Assembly (NCBI RefSeq): GCF_022953055.1 | Contig: NZ_JALJEJ010000006.1 | Span: forward strand, 186,001 to 250,000 | Source of the DNA: Mucilaginibacter straminoryzae | GTDB lineage: Bacteria; Bacteroidota; Bacteroidia; Sphingobacteriales; Sphingobacteriaceae | Direction: 5' to 3' | DNA: 64,000 bases | Shown: piece by piece, positions 56,925 to 64,000 of the stretch | How the letters are laid out: each line of letters opens with the position of its first letter | Position numbering within the stretch: the first letter of the stretch is position 1 | Program-made: the position numbers and the translations under genes | The notes under the pieces: generated by a model | Seen by the model: the letters and a program-made list of their open reading frames with translations, nothing else | The model's database searches: none | What the model was told of the DNA's origin: nothing

Positions 56925-57138
56925 AGGCCTGTCTAAAGGCGACCATAACGGCGAGGTATGTATCGCGGTCAAGGTCAAAGCCTTCGGGTTTCTCTGGCCG
57001 CACCGGCTTTCCTTTTTTAAACTCTACCGGGAAAAGCGCGATAAAATCCTGCTGTGTTATTTCGTACCGTAGCCATGGCGTTCTGTTATAAATATCCATC
57101 AGCTTCATCTCAAAGTGCCTTACTGCATACTGGTCCAT
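56917..57138 (-). CDS. Hypothetical protein, about 73 aa
   Basis: Frame open to 57315, but that would overlap the Tex start; the internal ATG at 57138 leaves 168 bp of divergent regulatory space and is preferred. The product (MDQYAVRHFEMKLMDIYNRT, then WLRYEITQQDFIALFPVEFKKG) is soluble and acidic at the end. No family recognised. Possibly a Bacteroidota-specific small protein, and possibly not a gene. Confidence 0.45.
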   Translation of the reverse strand: MDQYAVRHFEMKLMDIYNRTPWLRYEITQQDFIALFPVEFKKGKPVRPEKPEGFDLDRDTYLAVMVAFRQAFS

Positions 57139-57249
57139 CAGGTTCAAAGTTACGCATTTAACAGCATATCGCTGCTTATCCGCCCGGCTGGGTAAATACC
57201 GACAATGCACGAATTTAAGTTTTGCTATGACCAGATATTCCCGAAAAGC

Positions 57250-57257
57250 TACCTTTG
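57250..57257 (+). promoter_or_regulatory. -7 element (TACCTTTG) for the Tex gene
   Basis: Exact TAnnTTTG, 49 bases before the ATG at 57307. The closest TTG is at 25 bases, too far for the standard spacing. Confidence 0.3.
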
Positions 57258-57306
57258 CAACCTGCCGGTGCAAAACATCGCCGGCAGCTAATTGAAGATT
57301 AAGTGC

Positions 57307-59547
57307 ATGGATCATTTTATTAAGATAGCGCAGGAATTAGGCGTATCTTCAAAACAGGTGGATACGACAGTAGGTTTGCTGGATGAAGGTGCAACCGTTC
57401 CGTTTATATCCCGTTACCGCAAAGAACTTACCGGTAGTTTAGATGAGGTGCAGGTAGCCGCCATCCGCGACAGGATACAGCAATTGCGCGAGCTGGACAA
57501 GCGCCGTGAAGCGATCATTAAATCACTCACCGATTTAGGAAAGCTGACGCCAGAGCTGGAAAAGCAGTTGAACGAAGCCGAGACGATGGTAACGCTGGAA
57601 GATATTTATCTGCCTTACCGTCCGAAAAGAAAAACACGTGCCAGTGTAGCACGCGAAAAAGGCTTGCAACCTCTTGCCGATCTGCTGCTGGCCCAGGAGA
57701 AAGGCGATCCGGAACTGGAAGCCGAAAAATATATCGATACAGAAAAAGGCGTTAACAACGCAGCAGAAGCTTTAGCCGGTGCCCGGGATATCATCGCCGA
57801 AACTATCAGTGAAAATGCCGAGGCACGTGCGCAAATGCGCGAATTATTCTTGCAGAAAGGCAGTTTCCAATCTAAAGTGGTGCCGGGAAAAGAAGAAGCA
57901 GGCATTAAGTATAAAGATTATTTCGACTGGACAGAACCGGTGGCTTCTGCGCCATCGCACCGCGTGCTGGCCATGCGCCGCGGCGAGAAAGAAGAGATCT
58001 TGTGGTTGGATATCCAACCGCCTGAAGAAGAAGCGATCGATTTACTGGAGCGGACCTTTGTGAAGGCAAATAACCCGAATAGCTTGCAGGTAAAACTGGC
58101 TTTAGGCGACAGTTATAAACGCTTATTAAAACCTTCTATGGAAACAGAAGTGCGGTTGCTGACCAAAAAGAAGGCAGACGAAGAAGCGATCCGCGTATTT
58201 GCCGAAAATGCCCGGCAACTTTTACTGGCCGCCCCGCTTGGGCAAAAGCGCCTGATTGCGATAGACCCTGGTTTCAGGACGGGTTGTAAAGTGGTAGCAT
58301 TGAATGAGCAGGGTAAACTTCTTGAATATACGGCTATCTTCCCGCATACGGGAGCAGGCGGGCAGGCAGAAGCCGGAAAAACCTTGCAACAACTGGTGCA
58401 GAAATACCAGACTGAGGCCATTGCTATCGGTAATGGTACCGCAGGCCGCGAAACGGAGCAGTTTGTCCGCGGGTTGAATCTCGGCGGGGTAACCATTGTA
58501 ATGGTGAACGAAAGCGGCGCGTCTATTTATTCGGCATCTGAAGTTGCACGGGAAGAATTCCCAGACCAGGATGTTACCGTGCGCGGCGCAGTTTCCATCG
58601 GAAGAAGATTAATGGACCCACTGGCAGAACTGGTAAAGATCGACCCGAAATCAATCGGTGTCGGCCAATACCAGCACGATGTTGATCAGAATAAGTTACA
58701 GACTTCTTTGGATGACACCGTTATCAGTGCCGTAAATGCGGTGGGTGTAGAACTGAATACCGCTTCTAAACAGATTTTATCATATGTATCAGGTTTGGGT
58801 CCGCAGTTGGCGCAAAACATTGTGGAGTACCGTAACCAGAACGGTGCCTTCAAAGGCCGCGACCAATTGAAAAAAGTACCGCGCTTAGGCGAAAAGGCTT
58901 TTGAGCAGGCAGCCGGTTTCTTACGCATCCGCAATGCGGGTAATCCGCTTGATGCCAGCGCCGTTCACCCCGAACGTTACAGCTTGGTAGAGCAAATGGC
59001 AAAAGACATGAACTGCTCTGTAAAAGACCTGATGAGCGATAGTAAGCTTCGCGCCAGCATTCCGCTGAAAAAATATATCAGCGAAACGGTGGGGTTGCCC
59101 ACACTGAATGATATTATGGCCGAGCTGGCCAAGCCAGGATTAGACCCGCGCGAAAAATTCGAGGCTTTTAGTTTTACCGAAGGTGTAAATGAAATAAGCG
59201 ACCTTAAAGTGGGTATGAAACTGCCGGGTATTGTTACCAATATTACCAATTTTGGCGCCTTTGTAGATATTGGTGTTCATCAGGATGGTCTGGTACACCT
59301 GAGCCAGATTACCAACCGGTATATCAAAGACCCGAACGAGGTATTAAAAGTGCATCAGCAGGTAATGGTAACGGTTACAGAGGTAGATGTAAACCGCAAA
59401 CGTATTTCGCTTTCTATGAAAGAAGCGGCAGCCCCAACGGAAGTAAATAAAAAGAAAAGGGACGCGGGCTCTTATCAAAAGAATAAGCAAGAGCCCGAGA
59501 CGGATCTGCAAATTAAACTGGCTGCGTTAAAAAACAAGTTCAGGTAA
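57307..59547 (+). CDS. tex: Tex-family RNA-binding transcription accessory protein
   Basis: About 746 aa from the ATG at 57307 (MDHFIKIAQELGVSSKQV); the frame extends 5 codons upstream to a TTG. Architecture: helical N-terminal domain (VPFISRYRKELTGSLDE), YqgF/RNase H-like domain (about 310-430, RLIAIDPGFRTGCKVVALN), helix-hairpin-helix domains (about 490-565), and S1 RNA-binding domain (about 630-705, GIVTNITNFGAFVDIGVHQD). Tex binds nucleic acid and affects transcription; in several bacteria it influences toxin or stress genes. Its stop is 4 bases from that of the AsnC gene. Confidence 0.95.
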   Translation: MDHFIKIAQELGVSSKQVDTTVGLLDEGATVPFISRYRKELTGSLDEVQVAAIRDRIQQLRELDKRREAIIKSLTDLGKLTPELEKQLNEAETMVTLEDIYLPYRPKRKTRASVAREKGLQPLADLLLAQEKGDPELEAEKYIDTEKGVNNAAEALAGARDIIAETISENAEARAQMRELFLQKGSFQSKVVPGKEEAGIKYKDYFDWTEPVASAPSHRVLAMRRGEKEEILWLDIQPPEEEAIDLLERTFVKANNPNSLQVKLALGDSYKRLLKPSMETEVRLLTKKKADEEAIRVFAENARQLLLAAPLGQKRLIAIDPGFRTGCKVVALNEQGKLLEYTAIFPHTGAGGQAEAGKTLQQLVQKYQTEAIAIGNGTAGRETEQFVRGLNLGGVTIVMVNESGASIYSASEVAREEFPDQDVTVRGAVSIGRRLMDPLAELVKIDPKSIGVGQYQHDVDQNKLQTSLDDTVISAVNAVGVELNTASKQILSYVSGLGPQLAQNIVEYRNQNGAFKGRDQLKKVPRLGEKAFEQAAGFLRIRNAGNPLDASAVHPERYSLVEQMAKDMNCSVKDLMSDSKLRASIPLKKYISETVGLPTLNDIMAELAKPGLDPREKFEAFSFTEGVNEISDLKVGMKLPGIVTNITNFGAFVDIGVHQDGLVHLSQITNRYIKDPNEVLKVHQQVMVTVTEVDVNRKRISLSMKEAAAPTEVNKKKRDAGSYQKNKQEPETDLQIKLAALKNKFR

Positions 59548-59551
59548 AGGA

Positions 59552-60028
59552 TTATTCCAGGCTGATTTGTCTTTTAATGCTTTCTTCTAAAGAGATAAAG
59601 GTTTCTGTTCGTTGTATGCCCGGTACGCTCTGGATGTGTTCATTCAGCACTTCGCGTAAATGAGCGGTATCGTGGCATACAATTTTGGCAAAAATACTCC
59701 AGCTTCCGGTGGTATAATAAAGCTCTACAATTTCCTTAATTTCTTTCAGCTGCCTTACAGCATCATTGTATTGTGAGCCTTTTTCGAGATAAATACCAAG
59801 GAAGGCTGTGATATCAAAACCTAACTTTTGCGGATCTACCTCCAGACTGGCACCTTTTATCACACCCATCTCCTCCAATTTTTTCATGCGTACGTGAATG
59901 GTGCCGCCCGAAACGATTAACTCTTTTGCAATTTCCGTATACGGTGTGGTTGCATTGTTCATCAATATTGATAAAATCTGGATATCGAGATTATCAATTT
60001 CTAAATTTTGAGCTTTTTTGTGGGGCAT
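59552..60028 (-). CDS. Lrp/AsnC family transcriptional regulator
   Basis: 158 aa. N-terminal winged helix (LDIQILSILMNNATTPYTEI, VSGGTIHVRMKKLEEMGVI) and C-terminal RAM/ligand-binding domain (about 70-150, FLGIYLEKGSQYND, ELYYTTGSWSIFAKIV). Members respond to amino acids and form octamers. Divergent from a tRNA-like gene with 155 bp between, including that gene's promoter. No metabolic gene is next to it. Convergent with tex. Confidence 0.92.
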   Translation of the reverse strand: MPHKKAQNLEIDNLDIQILSILMNNATTPYTEIAKELIVSGGTIHVRMKKLEEMGVIKGASLEVDPQKLGFDITAFLGIYLEKGSQYNDAVRQLKEIKEIVELYYTTGSWSIFAKIVCHDTAHLREVLNEHIQSVPGIQRTETFISLEESIKRQISLE

Positions 60029-60102
60029 AAATTTTAAAAAAAGTATTTATTCACAAGTCTAATTAAAATTTGAATAAAAATAAAATTATTTCTTTGAAAT
60101 AT

Positions 60103-60133
60103 TTGCAAGAAATCACAACCTGCATTAAATTTG
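60103..60133 (+). promoter_or_regulatory. Consensus promoter of the tRNA-like gene
   Basis: TTG (60103-60105), 20 bases, TAAATTTG (60126-60133), exact to the -7 consensus. The transcript would start near 60138, about 45 bases before the mature 5' end. Confidence 0.6.
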
Positions 60134-60182
60134 TATCAAGCAACTGAGAAATAGTAGCTCTCGTTCTTAAAAATAAATACAC

Positions 60183-60294
60183 TGTTGGGTGGTGAAATTT
60201 TTGGCAGACACACCTCCTTGTCCCGGTGGCGGAGAATCTGGGAAACCCGATGCGGGCTAACCACTCTGTGAAGGTTCGAGTCCTTCCCCAACAG
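60183..60294 (+). tRNA. Oversized class-II tRNA-like gene (112 nt, about 40-nt variable arm)
   Basis: Acceptor stem 183-189/287-293 (TGTTGGG with CCCAACA), 7 of 7 Watson-Crick. D stem GTG/CAC (192-194/209-211) with a 14-base loop containing GG. T stem GAAGG/CCTTC with the canonical loop TTCGAGT (275-281). Discriminator G294, then CCT, so CCA would be added by enzyme. The anticodon stem CCTCC/GGTGG (213-229) has a central T-T mismatch; the loop TTGTCCC would put GTC at 34-36 (Asp), with C at 37. The variable region (230-269) can form CGGAG/CTCTG, TGG/CCA and CCCG/CGGG. Normal class-II tRNAs are 85-95 nt. Alternative pairings of the middle exist, so the anticodon is uncertain. A degenerate tRNA is the main alternative. 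Confidence 0.6.
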
Positions 60295-60330
60295 CCTCTT
60301 CTCATAATTTAGGTTTATAATTGGTTAGTA

Positions 60331-60356
60331 AAAGTCCCCTGCCCATCAGGGGCTTT
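60331..60356 (+). terminator. Terminator of the tRNA-like gene
   Basis: AAAG-T-CCCCTG pairs with CAGGGGCTTT around CCCAT (one bulged T), followed by GCTGTTT. It lies 36 bases after the tRNA-like 3' end. Confidence 0.7.
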
Positions 60357-60508
60357 GCTGTTTCTAAGGGTTTCGTAATCCAAATCAAGCTATCCAGAAC
60401 AACTATCGTTCGCAATCACTTTACTGTGGATGTCCACACTGTGTAATTTCGTATCGTATAAAACAAGCGTTAGGCTTTTTTGTATAGTATGTCTTATCGT
60501 ATAGAAAA

Positions 60509-61513
60509 TTGCCTGCTCTTTTTCATAACATTGCATTTTTAAAATCTACTTTTTTGAACGGTACCGGTAAGAAAATACTTTCATGGACGATAAAGGCAGC
60601 CATACTGGTACTGGCATTTGTATTTATCTACCACAAGGTTACCAGTAACCAAAACCTGGCGCAGTTTAAGCTGCTGCTAAGCCATATCGAAAGCAGTACC
60701 GCTATTGCTATCATGGGTACCGTGTTCCTGCTAATGTTGTGTAATTGGTTCCTGGAGGCATTAAAATGGCGTTTCCTTACCCGTACACTTACGCCAATAA
60801 GTATTTATAAAGCTGTAGAGGCTGTTTTCTGCGGGTTAACCTGGGCTGTTTTTACCCCTAACCGTTTGGGCGAATATGGTGGGCGGGTGATGTTCCTTCC
60901 ACCGCGAAAGCGCATCCACGGGGTGTTTTCTATGGCCGTCGGCTCAATAGGACAGATGGTAATTACTAACGTGCTGGGTCTTATCGCTATCCTTTGGTTC
61001 ATTTTTCGCTTTCTGCACGTTCAATTGTGGTTATACCTTGCGGCGGTAAGTCTTGCAATACTTGTTATTGCACTGCTGCTGATCTTTTACTTTAACATTA
61101 GCAGCCTGGTTGGGGTACTCAACAGCGTAAAGTTCCTTAAAAAGTATCACCGCTTTTTTAGCATCATGAACCGCTACCGCAAGAAAGAGCTGAACCAGAT
61201 CATGGGCTTCTGCCTGGCACGCTTCGCCGTGTTTACATTTCAATACTACCTGGTATTGCACCTGCTGATACCAGACCTTGGCTTGTTCACCATCTGCATG
61301 ATGGTGTTTATCATGTTCTTCATTCAATCCATCCTCCCCTCGCTGGATCTGTTTGACGTTGGCGTGCGGAATGTTACCGCTACGTTTTTCTTTGCCTATG
61401 TTACCCACCAGGAAATAGCTGTTATGGCTGCGGTATCCAGTATCTGGTTTGTTAATTTAATTTTGCCCGCTATTCTGGGCTCGGTGTTTGTTTTTAAAAT
61501 GAAATTCTTTTGA
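60509..61513 (+). CDS. Flippase-like membrane protein (LPG synthase TM/UPF0104 family)
   Basis: 334 aa with 7-8 membrane segments (IKAAILVLAFVFIYHKV at about 28-45, ATAIAIMGTVFLLMLC, and so on). CGLTWAVFTPNRLGEYGGRV is the GE-YGGR-type signature of lysylphosphatidylglycerol synthase TM-region proteins, which flip lipids or lipid-linked sugars. There is no ATG near the 5' end; a stop at 60485 limits the frame and the candidates are TTG at 60509 or 60554. The next gene, a glycosyltransferase, starts with TTG inside this stop (TTGA, 61510-61513). The pair probably makes and moves a glycolipid. Confidence 0.85.
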   Translation: MPALFHNIAFLKSTFLNGTGKKILSWTIKAAILVLAFVFIYHKVTSNQNLAQFKLLLSHIESSTAIAIMGTVFLLMLCNWFLEALKWRFLTRTLTPISIYKAVEAVFCGLTWAVFTPNRLGEYGGRVMFLPPRKRIHGVFSMAVGSIGQMVITNVLGLIAILWFIFRFLHVQLWLYLAAVSLAILVIALLLIFYFNISSLVGVLNSVKFLKKYHRFFSIMNRYRKKELNQIMGFCLARFAVFTFQYYLVLHLLIPDLGLFTICMMVFIMFFIQSILPSLDLFDVGVRNVTATFFFAYVTHQEIAVMAAVSSIWFVNLILPAILGSVFVFKMKFF

Positions 61514-62640
61514 TCGCTACTATTACATACCTTTCTTATTTACTTACCGGGCTGTACCTGCTCGTGCTGGTTTACATGATCCGCGGCTGGGGCGCTATAA
61601 AAAGACCTGCACTTCCAAAGCGCGAGTTTAAAAGCCGGATTACCATATTAATAGCTGCCCGGAACGAAGAGGATAATATCGGTGCGACGATTAATGATCT
61701 GCTGGCGCAGGATTATCCGCGTGAACTGACAGAGATCATTATCGTAGACGACCACTCTACAGACCGCACGGCAGAGATTATTACCAGCTATGCCAGCCAG
61801 GGCGTAAAGCTGCTACAGCTAAAGGAAGAACAGGCCCTTAACTCTTATAAAAAGAAAGCCATTGCCGAGGCGATTAAACAATCAACCGGCGAGATTATGG
61901 TGGCTACAGACGCCGATTGCCACATGGGGCCGCAATGGTTATCAACAGTCGCAAATTACTTCGAAACTTATAACCCGGTAATGGTATCCTCGCCGGTGAC
62001 CTATTACCGCGAGCAGTCCTTGTTCGAGCGGGTACAGACACTGGAATTTAGCTATCTCATCGGGCTGGGCGCCTCGTTCATTGGTAATGGACGTGCCTCT
62101 ACCTGTAACGGCGCAAACCTTGCCTATCGTAAAGATGTGTTTTTTGAAGTTGGTGGTTTTGCGGGGATAGATGATGTCGCTTCCGGAGATGATGAGCTAT
62201 TACTACAAAAGATTGCGGTAGTGTATCCGGGCCGTATCGCCTTTCTGAAAGACGCACGCGCCGTGGTATACACCTATGCCAAACCGACACTTAAAGCATT
62301 ATTGCAGCAGCGCAGGCGCTGGGCTTCCAAATCTACCAAATACAAGGATAAAAAAGTGGTGGCATTAGCCGTAGGCATCTGGCTGTTTAACGTATCGCTG
62401 CTGGTTAACCTGATGGCCGGTTTCTGGTTCCACGCGTTATGGATAGTCTTCGCTATACAACTATTGTTGAAGTTCCTTTTCGAAATTATTTTCCTGCTAC
62501 CGATTACCTTATTTTTCCGCCGTCCAAGCCTCGTTGTCTTGCTTACGATACTTTCGCCGGTACACATTCTTTATTTTGTTTATGTGGGTTTTATTGGCAA
62601 TACCAGAAAATACGATTGGAAGGGACGCACCGTGCGTTAA
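61510..62640 (+). CDS. Family 2 glycosyltransferase, membrane bound
   Basis: 376 aa. N-terminal membrane segment (YLSYLLTGLYLLVLVYM), GT-A domain (about 35-270) with ILIAARNEEDNIGATIND, IIVDDHSTDRTAE, the DxD-type metal site Asp134-Ala-Asp136 (ATDADCHMG), the acceptor loop and QRRRWASKSTKY (R-RW motif of processive-type GT2). Two or three C-terminal membrane segments (about 285-370). Start is TTG at 61510, overlapping the flippase stop. The sugar and acceptor are unknown. Confidence 0.9.
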   Translation: MIATITYLSYLLTGLYLLVLVYMIRGWGAIKRPALPKREFKSRITILIAARNEEDNIGATINDLLAQDYPRELTEIIIVDDHSTDRTAEIITSYASQGVKLLQLKEEQALNSYKKKAIAEAIKQSTGEIMVATDADCHMGPQWLSTVANYFETYNPVMVSSPVTYYREQSLFERVQTLEFSYLIGLGASFIGNGRASTCNGANLAYRKDVFFEVGGFAGIDDVASGDDELLLQKIAVVYPGRIAFLKDARAVVYTYAKPTLKALLQQRRRWASKSTKYKDKKVVALAVGIWLFNVSLLVNLMAGFWFHALWIVFAIQLLLKFLFEIIFLLPITLFFRRPSLVVLLTILSPVHILYFVYVGFIGNTRKYDWKGRTVR

Positions 62641-62716
62641 TTCTTATTATTTTAATTAAAACTGTTCAGTTAACCATAATTTATTTTCTAATTTAGTCGG
62701 AGGCTGCTAAAACTTA

Positions 62717-63955
62717 ATGGAATACTTGGACCCCACCTCCGGCGAAGACGAACTGATCAGGCTATTGCTTAAAAGACAGTCTGAACTGAATTCGCTTTTA
62801 GAGGTTACGCGTGCCATTAATAAAAACACCGCCACACCGGTACTGTTGCAAATGCTGGAGGTGATCCTTAAAAATTACCTGCAGGTAGGTAAGCTTAGGT
62901 TCCTGGTAGAAAAGAACGGTTCTTTTATTTGCGTGGCAAAATTTGGGGGCGAGTTTGAGAACGCCAACCATATTGCCAAATCCTGCCAGAAGCTAAAGAA
63001 GATAAAAGCGCCGTTGGCTTTAACCAACCATCCGGACCGTATCTTATCTAACTATCACTACTTCATCCCATTCTATCATAAAAATAAAGCCCTTGCTTAC
63101 GCACTCATCGGCGATTTTAACACCACCGGTGACATGCTCAGCAACGACCTGAACTTTATTCAGACCCTGATCAACGTAATTGTTGTAGCACTGGAAAATA
63201 AGCGGCTTTTCCGCGAACGCTTACAGGCAGAACGTTTTCAGCGCGAGATGGAACTGGCCGTAGAGGTGCAGAACATGCTGATACCCGTCCGGCTGCATAA
63301 AGATACTGCGGTAGAGATCGGCGCTAAGTACCTGCCCCATCAGGATATCGGCGGCGATTATTTCGATTTTATCCGCCTGAACGAGAAGGAAATTTTATGG
63401 TGTATTGCCGATGTGTCCGGCAAAGGTATCTCTGCTGCATTGCTGATGGCCAACTTCCAGGCAAGCCTGCGCGCCTGGGCCACGGTAGAAAATGATTTAA
63501 GCACCGTAATAGAAAAGCTGAACCAGATTGTGGTACGCAATACCAAAGGCGAACGCTTTATTACTTTATTCCTGGCCAAGTATAACGAACAGACACGTAA
63601 GCTCAATTACATTAATGCAGGGCACAATCCCTCTATCCTGTACGCTAACGGAAATGCAAAACCACTACAACTGGGCACCACCATGCTGGGGATCTTTGAT
63701 GAACTTCCATTCATTAACCAGGGCGAAATGGATGTTGAACCCGGCACCCTGATCATCAATTATACTGACGGTTTGATGGATTACGAGTTGAAGAATGATG
63801 CCGCCTGGAAAGAGGAGCATTTGATAGACTTTGTGATCCGGAACGGCGAACTTAACCCCGACCGCTTTAACCAGCTACTGATGGACCACCTTAACCTGGT
63901 AATCCGCGGTAAGCCTATTGATGACATTACCCTGCTAACTTTGAGAATTTTCTGA
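62717..63955 (+). CDS. RsbU/SpoIIE-type PP2C serine phosphatase with GAF-like domain
   Basis: 412 aa, cytosolic. N-terminal coiled segment and GAF-like domain (about 20-165, LRFLVEKNGSFICVAKFG), linker coil (RERLQAERFQREMELAVEVQNML), then PP2C_SIG (about 205-412): DIGGDYFDFIRL, IADVSGKGISAALLMAN, YINAGHNPSILY, INYTDGLMDY and PIDDITLLTLRIF, with metal-binding aspartates in place. Such phosphatases act on anti-anti-sigma (STAS) proteins in partner-switching cascades; no STAS or anti-sigma gene is adjacent. A GGAGG stands 12 bases upstream of the ATG, unusual in this phylum. Confidence 0.92.
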   Translation: MEYLDPTSGEDELIRLLLKRQSELNSLLEVTRAINKNTATPVLLQMLEVILKNYLQVGKLRFLVEKNGSFICVAKFGGEFENANHIAKSCQKLKKIKAPLALTNHPDRILSNYHYFIPFYHKNKALAYALIGDFNTTGDMLSNDLNFIQTLINVIVVALENKRLFRERLQAERFQREMELAVEVQNMLIPVRLHKDTAVEIGAKYLPHQDIGGDYFDFIRLNEKEILWCIADVSGKGISAALLMANFQASLRAWATVENDLSTVIEKLNQIVVRNTKGERFITLFLAKYNEQTRKLNYINAGHNPSILYANGNAKPLQLGTTMLGIFDELPFINQGEMDVEPGTLIINYTDGLMDYELKNDAAWKEEHLIDFVIRNGELNPDRFNQLLMDHLNLVIRGKPIDDITLLTLRIF

Positions 63956-64000
63956 TAACTTTTAACAGTTATACCAGATATTTGCGTTACACTTAGTAAA

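Larger units (their letters stand above)
60029..60508. other. 480-bp non-protein-coding region with a tRNA-like transcription unit
   Basis: Holds the divergent AsnC/tRNA-like upstream region (60029-60182), the tRNA-like gene (60183-60294), its terminator (60331-60356) and about 150 bp before the flippase gene. No protein gene seen. Confidence 0.7.

Noticed and set aside
60183-60294. Attachment site for an integrated element at the tRNA-like gene
   Set aside because: No integrase gene and no repeat of the tRNA 3' end were found in the window.
60063-60305. 80-codon minus-strand frame over the tRNA-like gene
   Set aside because: It reads the complement of the tRNA (GCWGRTRTF is a typical tRNA shadow), with no independent support.

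Overview
The window looks like the chromosome of a free-living or soil/plant-associated Bacteroidota, most likely Sphingobacteriaceae (Mucilaginibacter/Pedobacter type). The evidence is a SusC/SusD pair feeding a pectin utilisation locus, SPII lipoproteins, large PAS-rich histidine kinases, DUF1835 and HTH/DUF2975 genes, the ligase-associated repair genes, and promoters of the Bacteroidota form TTG-N19..21-TAnnTTTG. No insertion sequence, prophage, integrase or CRISPR array was seen; base composition is even. The genus is inferred from general features, not from a search.

Layout. 1-3.6 kb: 3' part of a double hybrid histidine kinase. 3.7-6.0 kb: a penicillin-binding-like serine hydrolase divergent from a membrane-anchored CadC/ToxR-type regulator, with an 11-bp-period direct repeat between them. 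6.5-14.7 kb: a pectin locus (SusC, SusD, pectate lyase, rhamnogalacturonan acetylesterase, pectinesterase), the three enzymes translationally coupled by ATGA overlaps. 14.7-24.7 kb: mixed metabolic and envelope genes (PhyH dioxygenase, FtsX-like permease, acyltransferase, glycine-zipper protein, TIM-barrel-like lipoprotein, Tat-exported SDR, DUF1835, HTH+DUF2975 pair). 24.8-32.6 kb: ATP-dependent DNA ligase and its exonuclease, then DinB, Prc protease, lipoprotein, second DinB and PdeM phosphoesterase, i.e. a ligase-associated DNA repair set split in two; the exonuclease carries a palindromic repeat inside its 3' end. 32.6-33.1 kb: LspA.

33.3-40.7 kb holds the most coherent signalling unit: heme oxygenase, a bacteriophytochrome that has the full PAS-GAF-PHY sensor but no kinase, a 1619-residue CheB-CheR-PAS-histidine kinase fusion, and a single-domain response regulator with its own consensus promoter. 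A light-sensing pathway with the sensor and kinase on separate chains is the natural reading.

40.8-53.2 kb: a large outer-membrane beta-barrel protein, aspartyl protease/PDZ, PBP4-type carboxypeptidase, NlpC/P60 hydrolase, SNF2 helicase, a PAS histidine kinase with an extra C-terminal alpha/beta domain, and DapF. Several of these act on peptidoglycan or the envelope. 53.4-64.0 kb: HtrA protease, a 29-residue membrane peptide, a DUF1624 membrane protein, Tex, an Lrp/AsnC regulator, an oversized class-II tRNA-like gene with its own promoter and terminator, a flippase-like protein coupled to a family 2 glycosyltransferase, and an RsbU-type phosphatase.

Most interesting for follow-up: the 112-nt tRNA-like gene at 60183-60294, the kinase-less phytochrome operon, and the palindromic element captured as protein-coding sequence in the exonuclease gene.
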